In this document: positions 36,381 through 43,873 of the stretch, one piece after another
Layout of the letters: each line of letters opens with the position of its first letter
Position numbering within the stretch: the first letter of the stretch is position 1
Source of the DNA: an uncultured Kiritimatiellota bacterium
GTDB taxonomy: Bacteria > Verrucomicrobiota > Kiritimatiellia > RFP12 > UBA1067
Direction of reading: 5' to 3'
NCBI GenBank assembly: GCA_934635045.1
Contig: CAKTZA010000012.1
Span: 1 to 64,000, forward strand
DNA: 64,000 nt
Position numbers and translations under genes: made by a program
The notes under the pieces: generated by a model
What the model saw: the letters and a program-made list of their open reading frames with translations, nothing else
What the model was told of the DNA's origin: nothing
Database searches by the model: none

Positions 36381-37544
36381 ATGACGCTGAAAATGAAATC
36401 CGCCGCGGCCGCGTGTGCGACCGCCGCGCTCCTCGCGGGCTGCTCCAAGTCCGCCAATCCCGAAGGGACCGACCTCTCCGCCCAGGCGCGCGCGGCGGCC
36501 GAGGCGAGCGGCTACGTTCCCCCCAACGGCGGGGAGAAGGGCGAGCTCCACATCTACACGTGGTGCGACTACATCGCGCCGGACGTGCTCGCGAGCTTCG
36601 AGCGCGCGCTCGGCGTGAAGGTCATCGTCGACACGTTCGACTCGAACGAGGCGATGTACGCCAAGCTCAAGGCGGGCGGCACGGGCTACGACATCATGAT
36701 GCCGAGCTCCTACCAGGTCGCGCAGATGGCGAAGGACGGGCTCATCGAGAAGCTCGACCACGCGAAGATCCCGAACGTGCGCAAGAACTTCGACCGCTCG
36801 TTCGAGGCGCAGATCATCGACTCGACGTTCGCCTACAATGTGCCGTACGCCGTCACCTACACGGGCTTCATGTACCAGAAGGACAAGATTCCCGAAGGGG
36901 CGGACGTCGCGAGCTGGGCGATTCTCGGCAACCCGGCTCTCAAGAACCGCATCACGCTTCTGGACGACATCCGCGAGATCATCGGCGCGGGGCTCATGTA
37001 CCTTGGCCATTCCATCAACTCGACCGACCCGAAGGAAATCGACGCGGCGGTCGAGCAGGTGCTGAAGTGGAAGGTCGGCTCGCGCAAGTTCGACAGCGAG
37101 AGCTACAAGACGGAGGTCGCCAACGGCTCGTCCTGGCTCGGCCACGGCTACTCGACGGACGCGACACAGGTCATCGTCGGTGACGAGGAGGCGGGCGAGG
37201 CCGCGCGCGAGGACATCGGCTTCGCGCTGCCGAAGGAGGGCTTCACGATCGCGTTCGACGAGATGGTCGTCGCGAAGAACGCGCCGCGCCGCGACCTCGC
37301 GTACGCCTTCATCAACTACATCTACGACGGCGAAGTCGCCAAGGCGAACATGGAGTACATCTGCGGCCCGAATCCCGTCAAGCCGGGCATCGAGCGGCTT
37401 GACCCCGACTACCGCGCCCTCATCGTCCTCGACGCCGAGACGATCAAGCGCGGGCAGGTCCTCAAGGGCTTCGACGCGCAGCCTGAGGTGATGGAGCTCT
37501 ACAACAAGGCGTGGGACCGCATCAAGGCGACCGACGCGCGCTGA
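36381..37544 (+). CDS. potD: Spermidine/putrescine-binding lipoprotein (PotD-like)
   Basis: 387 aa. An alternative ATG at 36393 gives MKSAAAACATAALLAGC, a lipoprotein signal with lipobox LLAGC. The mature protein has ELHIYTWCDYIAPDVLASFE, the signature of PotD/PotF polyamine-binding proteins, then NEAMYAKLKAGGTGYDIMMP, and ends with a typical helix. It would bind polyamines or a similar cation for an ABC importer, but no permease or ATPase gene lies beside it; those must be elsewhere. The neighbour 10 bp downstream is acetolactate synthase, which is not obviously related. Confidence 0.83.
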   Translation: MTLKMKSAAAACATAALLAGCSKSANPEGTDLSAQARAAAEASGYVPPNGGEKGELHIYTWCDYIAPDVLASFERALGVKVIVDTFDSNEAMYAKLKAGGTGYDIMMPSSYQVAQMAKDGLIEKLDHAKIPNVRKNFDRSFEAQIIDSTFAYNVPYAVTYTGFMYQKDKIPEGADVASWAILGNPALKNRITLLDDIREIIGAGLMYLGHSINSTDPKEIDAAVEQVLKWKVGSRKFDSESYKTEVANGSSWLGHGYSTDATQVIVGDEEAGEAAREDIGFALPKEGFTIAFDEMVVAKNAPRRDLAYAFINYIYDGEVAKANMEYICGPNPVKPGIERLDPDYRALIVLDAETIKRGQVLKGFDAQPEVMELYNKAWDRIKATDAR

Positions 37545-37554
37545 GGCCGGGACC

Positions 37555-39195
37555 ATGCAGTCCAAAGGTCTGTCCGAATCGAGACGGGGCCTGCGCACGG
37601 GCGCGCAGGCCCTCGTCGATGCGTTGGAACGGGCGGGAACCGAAATCGTCTTCGGCTATCCGGGCGGGAACGTCATCGACATCTTCGACGCCGTGCGCAC
37701 GGCGAAGTTCCGCTTCGTCCTCGGTCGGCACGAGCAGGGGTGCGTCCATATGGCGGACGGCTATGCGCGCGCGCTCGGCCGTCCGGGCGTCGCGCTCGTG
37801 ACGAGCGGCCCCGGCCTCACGAACACGATTACCGGCCTCGGCTGCGCGAACATGGACGGCGTGCCGCTCGTCCTCGTCTGCGGACAGGTGCCGCTCGCGC
37901 AGATCGGCACGGATGCCTTTCAGGAGGCGGACACGACGGGGCTCACGCGCGCCGTGTCGAAGCACAACTTCCTTGTGAAGTCGGCGGACGAGATTCCTGA
38001 GACGGTCGCCCAGGCCTTCTACATCGCGACGCACGGCAAGCCCGGCGTCGTCGTCATCGACGTGCCGCGCGACTGCCAGGAGGCGCGGACGGCGGCGACC
38101 TATCCGGAGCGCGTCTGCCTGCGGGCATACCATCCCGAAGTCTACGCCGCGCCGCGCGAGGTGAACCGCCTCGCGAAGCTCCTCAATGAGGCGGAGCGTC
38201 CGCTCATTCTCGCGGGCGGCGGCGTCCTCGCTGCCGAGGCGGCGGCGGATGTGGCGGCGCTCGCGCACAAGGCCCAGGTGCCCGTCGCGACGACGCTGAT
38301 GGGCATCGGCTCCGTCGACGAGCGCGATCCGCTCGCGCTCGGCCTGTCCGGCCTGTACGGGACGGATGCGGCGAACCGGGCGATCCGCACGGCGGACGTC
38401 ATCCTCGCGCTCGGCGTGCGCTTCAACGACCGCACGACGGGCGACGTTCGGACGTTCGCGCGGCAGGCGAAGATCGTCCACGTCGACTGCGACCCCAGCT
38501 CCATCGACAAGAACGTGACGGCCCATCTCGGCATCGTCGCGGACATCAAGGACTTGCTGACGACCGTCAACTCGCGCATCCGCCCGGCGACGCACGCGAC
38601 GTGGTGCGCGTCGCTCGCGCGCCCGGACGAACGCCGCGCGCACGGGACGGCGAAGGCCATCGACCCGACGGACGTCATCCGCGCCGTCGCGGCGGCGACG
38701 CGCGGCGACGCGCTCGTCGTGACGGACGTCGGCCAGCACCAGATCTGGGCGGCGCGGGAATTTCGCCATGTCTACCCGCGCCACTTCCTGACGTCGGGCG
38801 GCATGGGCGCGATGGGCTTCGGCATCCCGGCCGCGATCGGCGCGGCGCTCGCGCGCCCGGCGCGCCGGGTCGTCGCGTTCGTCGGGGACGGCGGCGCGCA
38901 GATGACGGCGGAGGAGCTGATCGTCGCCGTCGAGCTGGGCTTGCGCGTGACGTTCGTCGTCTTCGCCAACCAGGCGCTGGGCCTCGTGCGCCAGCTGCAG
39001 AAGGAGAGCTACGGGGCGCGCTACTTCGCGACGGACTTGCGGTCGCCCGACTTCGTGAAGCTTGCGCAGGCCTATGGGCTCAGGGGCGTGCGCGTCACGG
39101 CACCGTCACAGGTCGAGCCGACGCTTCGCCGCGCGCTGCGGACGCAGGGGCCGATGCTGGTCGAGGTCGCGATTCCCAAGGAGGCGTGCGTATGA
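37555..39195 (+). CDS. ilvB: Acetolactate synthase large subunit
   Basis: 546 aa, a ThDP-dependent enzyme that condenses two pyruvates, or pyruvate and 2-oxobutyrate, in valine/isoleucine synthesis. The N-terminal PYR domain has FGYPGGNVIDIFDA and the catalytic Glu in GRHEQGCVHMADGYARA. FVTSGPGLTNTITG-like residues follow (VTSGPGLTNTITGL). The central FAD/DHS domain has PLILAGGGVL. The ThDP/Mg motif is GDGGAQMTAEELIVAVELGL at about 443-462. Length is normal. The stop overlaps the start of the small-subunit gene (ATGA). Confidence 0.92.
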   Translation: MQSKGLSESRRGLRTGAQALVDALERAGTEIVFGYPGGNVIDIFDAVRTAKFRFVLGRHEQGCVHMADGYARALGRPGVALVTSGPGLTNTITGLGCANMDGVPLVLVCGQVPLAQIGTDAFQEADTTGLTRAVSKHNFLVKSADEIPETVAQAFYIATHGKPGVVVIDVPRDCQEARTAATYPERVCLRAYHPEVYAAPREVNRLAKLLNEAERPLILAGGGVLAAEAAADVAALAHKAQVPVATTLMGIGSVDERDPLALGLSGLYGTDAANRAIRTADVILALGVRFNDRTTGDVRTFARQAKIVHVDCDPSSIDKNVTAHLGIVADIKDLLTTVNSRIRPATHATWCASLARPDERRAHGTAKAIDPTDVIRAVAAATRGDALVVTDVGQHQIWAAREFRHVYPRHFLTSGGMGAMGFGIPAAIGAALARPARRVVAFVGDGGAQMTAEELIVAVELGLRVTFVVFANQALGLVRQLQKESYGARYFATDLRSPDFVKLAQAYGLRGVRVTAPSQVEPTLRRALRTQGPMLVEVAIPKEACV

Positions 39196-39443
39196 AGGAG
39201 AACGAGTCGATTTACCGCCTGAACTGCTTCGTCGAGAACAAGCCTGGCGTCCTCGCGCGGATCGTCGGGCTCATTTCGGGGCGCGGCTACAACATCCAGA
39301 CGCTGAACGTCGGGCCGACGGAGGACGGCACGGTCTCGCGCATGAAGATCGACGTGCTCGGCTCCGCGCGCGTCGTCGACCAGATCATCCTCCAGCTCCG
39401 CAACTGCGTGAACGTGATCGAGGTCACGTCCCGCCGCCGGTGA
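39192..39443 (+). CDS. ilvN: Acetolactate synthase small subunit, single ACT domain
   Basis: 83 aa from ATG 39192, coupled to ilvB by overlap. The sequence IYRLNCFVENKPGVLARIVG followed by RGYNIQTLNVGPTEDGTVSR is the IlvN/IlvH ACT domain that binds valine for feedback control. The C-terminal domain of the usual 160-residue IlvH proteins is missing; E. coli IlvN is similarly short. It is likely to activate and regulate the IlvB protein. Confidence 0.9.
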   Translation: MKENESIYRLNCFVENKPGVLARIVGLISGRGYNIQTLNVGPTEDGTVSRMKIDVLGSARVVDQIILQLRNCVNVIEVTSRRR

Positions 39444-39462
39444 AGAGAGCGGCGCAATATGC

Positions 39463-39468
39463 TATAAT
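39463..39468 (+). promoter_or_regulatory. -10 box of the rubrerythrin gene (TATAAT)
   Basis: ATGCTATAATTC lies 60 bp before the ATG at 39529, which has AGAAGGAG nine bases upstream. It starts 19 bp after ilvN. Confidence 0.6.
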
Positions 39469-39528
39469 TCGCATGAGCGCAGGCGTCTGCGCGTACCTCA
39501 ACCACAACCGAAAGAAGGAGAATCCGAA

Positions 39529-40062
39529 ATGGAACTCAAGGGATCGAAGACGGAACAGAACCTGATGGCGGCCTTTGCGGGCGAGTCGCAGGCACGCAAC
39601 AAGTACGACTATTTCGCCTCGAAGGCGAAGAAGGACGGCTACGAGCAGGTCGCGGCCATCTTTCAGGAGACGGCGCTGAACGAGAAGGAGCACGCGAAGA
39701 TGTGGTTCAAGCTCTTCGCGGGCATCGGCTCGACGCCGGAGAACCTGCTGACCGCCGCCGCCGGCGAGCATGAGGAGTGGACCGAGATGTACCGGCGCAT
39801 GGCCGAGGAGGCCGAGGCCGAGGGCTTTGCCGACATCGCCCTCAAGTTCCGCAAGGTCGCCGAAGTCGAGGCGCACCACGAGGCGCGCTACCGCAAGCTC
39901 GCCAAGAACATCGAGACGGGCGAGGTGTGGGTGCGCGTCGGCGCGAACAGGTGGCAGTGCCGCAACTGCGGCGCCATCGTCGAGGGCGAGCGGGCGCCGG
40001 AGAAGTGCCCCGTCTGCGACCATCCGAAGGCCTACTTCCAGCTGGAAGAGGACAACTTCTGA
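39529..40062 (+). CDS. rbr: Rubrerythrin
   Basis: 177 aa, cytoplasmic non-haem iron peroxidase that removes hydrogen peroxide in anaerobes. The di-iron four-helix bundle supplies its Glu/His ligands from GESQARNKY, NEKEHAKMW, AGEHEEWTEMY and EVEAHHEARY. The C-terminal rubredoxin domain has CRNCG and CPVCDHP at about 144-165 for one Fe(Cys)4 site. Length is standard. Its presence fits an anaerobic lifestyle. Confidence 0.95.
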   Translation: MELKGSKTEQNLMAAFAGESQARNKYDYFASKAKKDGYEQVAAIFQETALNEKEHAKMWFKLFAGIGSTPENLLTAAAGEHEEWTEMYRRMAEEAEAEGFADIALKFRKVAEVEAHHEARYRKLAKNIETGEVWVRVGANRWQCRNCGAIVEGERAPEKCPVCDHPKAYFQLEEDNF

Positions 40063-40079
40063 CGCAGACCGTCCACGAC

Positions 40080-42140
40080 ATGTTCGATCTCGTCATCGTC
40101 ACGGCCGCGAACAGGGCCCAGGCGCGCGGCTACCGCGCACAGCTGCGCGGCCGCGCGCATTTCCGCGTCGTGCCCGATCCGGGCGACCGCCGCGTGGGGT
40201 CGCTCGGCGCGACCGTCAATGTCCTGCGGCGGCTGTTCGCGCGCGGCGTCCCGCCGACGGCCCGCGTCCTCGTCTGCCATTCGGGCGGCGACGCGAAGCG
40301 CACGCCCGCCTATGCGGCGATGGGCAAGGCGTTCGTGCCGATGCGTGACGGGCGGCCGATGCTCGACCACATCGTCGCGGCGATGGACGGCCTGTCCGCG
40401 CCGCCGGGCGTCACGGTCTGCTGCGGCGACGTGATCCCCTACCTCGACGCGGCGAAGGTCGCCTTTGCGCCGACGGGCGTGACGGGCGTCGCCTATCCCG
40501 ACGGCCCGTGGCAGGCGCGGCGGCACGGCGTCTATGTCGTTGGGGAAGGGGGAACGGGGACGAGGGGACGGGTGCAGGCGGTCGCCGGTTTCCGGCAGAA
40601 GCCGCAGGCCCGGAAAGGCACGTTCCTGATCGACACGGGCATTCTCCACTTCGACTGGCAGACGGCCGGGAAGATGACGACGCTGCCGATCGCCGGCGAC
40701 ATCTACGAGGAGTTCCCGGCGATGCTCCTGAAGGGCTTTGCGCCCTTTCACGTGTCGGTCGTGCCGTCCTGCGACTTCTTCCACGTCGGCTCGTCGCGCG
40801 AGCTGCTCGACAGCCTCGGCACGAAGGGGACGCTCGTCGATGGCGTGGCGGCGCCGATCCGCCGGCTCGGCGGCGACAACATCGTGACGAACGTGCCGGC
40901 GTCGTACGGGCCGGTCAGCCTCGCGAAGGGCGAGTGCCTGACGTCGCTGCCGCTGGGGGATGACGGCTGGTACCACCTCAGGTACCGCATCGGCGACTCG
41001 TTCAAGACGGACGGCCTCTGGGAGCGGCATGCCCTGGGCGAGAAGATGAAGGACGTGAATCACGACCGGCTTCTGGCGCTTCGCCGCCCCCGCGCCATCC
41101 GCGTGACGGCGCCCGTCCGGCTTGACTTCGCGGGCGGCTGGTCCGACACGCCGCCGATCTGCTACGCCGAGGGCGGCGCGGTGCTCGCGGCGGCGGTGAC
41201 GGTCGACGGGCGGCGTCCGATCGAGGTGACGGTCTCGCCGCGCAGGGACCGGTTCGTCAAGGTCGTCTCGAAGGACCTCGGCAAGCGCAAGCTGATCAAG
41301 TCGGCGGCGGAGATCGCCGATCACCACGACCCGCACGACTGGTGCTGCCTCGTGAAGTCCGCGCTTGCCGTGACGGGATTCGCGTTCGGCTCGCGCGGCC
41401 TCGACATCGTCATTTCGTCCGACTTGCCGAAGGGCAGCGGCATGGGCACGTCGTCCATCCTCGGCGCGGCGACGATCACCGCGCTCCTGGGCACGTTCGA
41501 CGTGGATCGCGTCGGTGCGCTCACGCTGAAGCTGGAGCAGGAGATGCGCACGGGCGGCGGCTGGGAGGACCAGTTCGCGGGCATGACGCCGGGGCTGAAG
41601 ATGCTCCGCTCGAAGCCGGGCGCGGACCAGGCGATTCGCGTGTCGCCGGTCAAGGTCTCGCCGAAGACCCTGCGCGAGCTGAAGGCGCGCAGCCTCCTCT
41701 ACTTCACGGGACAGAAGCGCATGGCGCGGAACGTGCTGCGGCGCGTGCTGGGCTTCTATGCGGAGAATCCGCACGGCTTCGGCAAGATCCTGATCGATTC
41801 CGTCAAGAGGAGCGCGGAAGCGGCGGCGCGCGCGCTTGCGCGGGGCGACCTCGACCGGTTTGCCGCGTGCGTCAACGAGTATTGGCGCGACAAGAAGCTT
41901 CTGGACGCCGGCTCGACGAACGAAAAAGTCGATGACATCATCGACGTGATTCGTCCGCATGCCTCGGCCGTCTCGCTCGCGGGCGCGGGCGGCGGCGGGT
42001 TCATGTACATTCTCGCGAAGTCCCCGGACGATGCGGAACAGATTCGCCAGCTGCTGGAAAAGGCGCCGCCCAGCCCACATTCGCGGTTCTACGGCTTTGA
42101 CCTTGACGCGGTTGGTATGGCCGTCGAGAATTTGGTATAA
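40080..42140 (+). CDS. fkp: Bifunctional fucokinase / fucose-1-phosphate guanylyltransferase (short form)
   Basis: 686 aa from ATG 40080; no clear ribosome-binding site precedes it. Residues about 50-330 form the fucose-1-phosphate guanylyltransferase-like part (VGSLGATVNVL, GTFLIDTGILHFDW, DFFHVGSSREL). Residues about 340-686 are a GHMP kinase: APVRLDFAGGWSDTPP, the ATP motif LPKGSGMGTSSILGA, and SLAGAGGGGFMYIL. Such fusions salvage L-fucose to GDP-L-fucose for surface glycans. It is shorter than Bacteroides Fkp (about 950 aa). A purine-rich in-frame stretch (about 40537-40575) encodes GEGGTGTRGR. The TAA stop overlaps the next gene's -10 box. Confidence 0.85.
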   Translation: MFDLVIVTAANRAQARGYRAQLRGRAHFRVVPDPGDRRVGSLGATVNVLRRLFARGVPPTARVLVCHSGGDAKRTPAYAAMGKAFVPMRDGRPMLDHIVAAMDGLSAPPGVTVCCGDVIPYLDAAKVAFAPTGVTGVAYPDGPWQARRHGVYVVGEGGTGTRGRVQAVAGFRQKPQARKGTFLIDTGILHFDWQTAGKMTTLPIAGDIYEEFPAMLLKGFAPFHVSVVPSCDFFHVGSSRELLDSLGTKGTLVDGVAAPIRRLGGDNIVTNVPASYGPVSLAKGECLTSLPLGDDGWYHLRYRIGDSFKTDGLWERHALGEKMKDVNHDRLLALRRPRAIRVTAPVRLDFAGGWSDTPPICYAEGGAVLAAAVTVDGRRPIEVTVSPRRDRFVKVVSKDLGKRKLIKSAAEIADHHDPHDWCCLVKSALAVTGFAFGSRGLDIVISSDLPKGSGMGTSSILGAATITALLGTFDVDRVGALTLKLEQEMRTGGGWEDQFAGMTPGLKMLRSKPGADQAIRVSPVKVSPKTLRELKARSLLYFTGQKRMARNVLRRVLGFYAENPHGFGKILIDSVKRSAEAAARALARGDLDRFAACVNEYWRDKKLLDAGSTNEKVDDIIDVIRPHASAVSLAGAGGGGFMYILAKSPDDAEQIRQLLEKAPPSPHSRFYGFDLDAVGMAVENLV

Positions 42141-42141
42141 T
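42136..42141 (+). promoter_or_regulatory. -10 box (TGGTATAAT) overlapping the fkp stop codon
   Basis: The codons TTG GTA TAA that end fkp form TTGGTATAATTC. The ATG at 42154 is 12 bases after the -10, so the transcript would start about six bases before the ATG, without a ribosome-binding site. Confidence 0.58.
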
Positions 42142-42153
42142 TCTTGAATTTAG

Positions 42154-43326
42154 ATGCAGAAGGACTTTCAGATCGCCGTCTTCGAGGGCGGAACGCTCCG
42201 CGTCGTCAAGTCCGGGAATCCCGGGCACGAGGCGGTGCTGGCGTTGCCGCTCAACCGGCTGCTCGCGAAGATGGTGCGCGTGCCGGCGGGCGAAGACGCC
42301 GTCGCCGTCGCGACGCCGGTCCTGCAGGCGCTGAGCCCCTTTCCCGACGAGCCGCTGACGGTCAGCTGCGAGACGGTGCGCGAGACGGCGGAGGGCGCGG
42401 TCGTCCTCGCGGCGGCGCTGCCGGAGAGCGCGACGGACGACCTCGCCGAGGCGCTGGACGCGCAGAAGCTCAACGTGACGCGCATCGACCTGCTGGCGCT
42501 TGGCCAGCTGCGCGAGATCTGGGGACGCTTCGACGCGTCCGACGGAAAGCGGCGGCTGATCCGCATCACGTCGCCGGACTGCCTGACGCTCATCGTCCTT
42601 GACGGCGACCAGCCGGTCGCGCTGCGCGGGCTCTCCGACGCGGGCGACCGGGAACGCGAGGAGATGCTGCTCCTGCTGGAGGCGGAGTCGTTCGGCGGGC
42701 CGAAACCGCTCGCCGAGACGATCGAGGTCGAGTCGTCCGACGCGGCGGTCGAGGGCGTCGCGGAGCGGTCGCTGGACCCGGCGGCCCTGAACGCCCTGCC
42801 GGCGAGCTGGCGCGAGGTGCTGGAGGAGACGCGCTTCAAGGCGAAGCTCGTGCGGCGGCTCTCCGTCGCCGTCGGGCTGTGGCTCCTGGTGATGGGCGTC
42901 CTCTTCGGCGTGCCGGTTGTCTACGGGTTCATGACCGACCACCAGAAGGGACTGTCGCGGCAGCACGCGCGGCAGTACCGGCTCGTGAGCGACAAGAAGA
43001 AGAAGGTGGACGTCTTCAAGGAGTATTCCGACCACGGGCGCGGCGCGCTGGAGATCATGAAGGCGGTGTCGGATCGCCTGCCCGCCGGCATCACGCTTAC
43101 GAACTGGAGCTACGACCGCAAGACGGGGCTGCGGATCTCGGGCGAGGCCGAGACGGACACCGAGGTCTACGACTTCAAGAACGCGATGGAGGAGCTGGCG
43201 TTCGGCGAGGAGGAGGAGGCCGAGCGGGTCTTCCGCACCGTCGAGCTCGGCAAGCTCAACATGGCGAAGGGCAAGCAGCGGTTCGACCTGGACTTGGGCT
43301 TCGAGGCGCAGGAGGACGAGGAATGA
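42154..43326 (+). CDS. Inner-membrane GspL/PilN-like secretion or pilus assembly protein
   Basis: 390 aa. Residues 1-230 look like a compact actin-like cytoplasmic domain of the GspL/PilM kind (FQIAVFEGGTLRVVKSG, VTRIDLLALGQLREIW). A single membrane segment is at about 238-258 (VAVGLWLLVMGVLFGVPVVY). Then comes a periplasmic PilN-like ferredoxin fold (GALEIMKAVSDRLPAGITLT, GEAETDTEVYDFKNAMEEL). The following genes are a PilO/GspM-like protein and a secretin, so this is part of a type II secretion or type IV pilus-like machine. The stop overlaps the next start. ATPase and pseudopilin genes are not in the window. Confidence 0.72.
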   Translation: MQKDFQIAVFEGGTLRVVKSGNPGHEAVLALPLNRLLAKMVRVPAGEDAVAVATPVLQALSPFPDEPLTVSCETVRETAEGAVVLAAALPESATDDLAEALDAQKLNVTRIDLLALGQLREIWGRFDASDGKRRLIRITSPDCLTLIVLDGDQPVALRGLSDAGDREREEMLLLLEAESFGGPKPLAETIEVESSDAAVEGVAERSLDPAALNALPASWREVLEETRFKAKLVRRLSVAVGLWLLVMGVLFGVPVVYGFMTDHQKGLSRQHARQYRLVSDKKKKVDVFKEYSDHGRGALEIMKAVSDRLPAGITLTNWSYDRKTGLRISGEAETDTEVYDFKNAMEELAFGEEEEAERVFRTVELGKLNMAKGKQRFDLDLGFEAQEDEE

Positions 43327-43856
43327 ACGCGATGACGCTGAAGCAGAAGGCGGTCTTTGCCGTCCTGGCCGTGGTCGGGCTCTATGCCGTCGCGGCGCTG
43401 GCGTGGTTCCTCTCGGCGGAGTCCGCCTGGAAAAAGGCGGCGCGCCGCTACGGGCAGGCGAAGGCGACGTACCTGAAGGAGGAGCGGCTCATCGCCGACA
43501 AGGCGAAGTGGGACGCGGCGTACGAGACGGAGAAGGCGGCGATGCCGACGTTCGCGGCGGGCAAGGCGACGGACACGACGTGGCTGCAGAAGATGGGCGA
43601 GATCGCGACGCGCAACCTCATCCAGATCTCGCAGCGCGGCACGCAGAAGGAGAAGCTGGAAATCGACGACGTAACGGTGCTGCCGATCGACGCGAGCTGG
43701 GAAGGCTCGCTGGAGGCGCTCGTCAAGTTCCTGCACGAGCTGGAGAATTCGGACGCGGGGCTTTTCGACATCGCCGAGTTGCGCTTCCGCCCCAGCGCGA
43801 AGAAAGGCTATCTGCGCGGTGACTTCACGCTCAACTGCGCATACATGAGGGAGTAG
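43323..43856 (+). CDS. GspM/PilO-like assembly protein
   Basis: 177 aa from ATG 43323 (ATGA overlap). There is a short cytoplasmic tail, one membrane segment at about 9-30 (AVFAVLAVVGLYAVAALAWFL), a coiled-coil stretch, and an alpha/beta periplasmic domain (WEGSLEALVKFLHELEN, FDIAELRFRPS). This layout and the position between a PilN-like gene and a secretin support the assignment; sequence identity to known PilO cannot be judged by eye. Confidence 0.65.
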   Translation: MNAMTLKQKAVFAVLAVVGLYAVAALAWFLSAESAWKKAARRYGQAKATYLKEERLIADKAKWDAAYETEKAAMPTFAAGKATDTTWLQKMGEIATRNLIQISQRGTQKEKLEIDDVTVLPIDASWEGSLEALVKFLHELENSDAGLFDIAELRFRPSAKKGYLRGDFTLNCAYMRE

Positions 43857-43873
43857 GTTGTGAGGTTAAATTT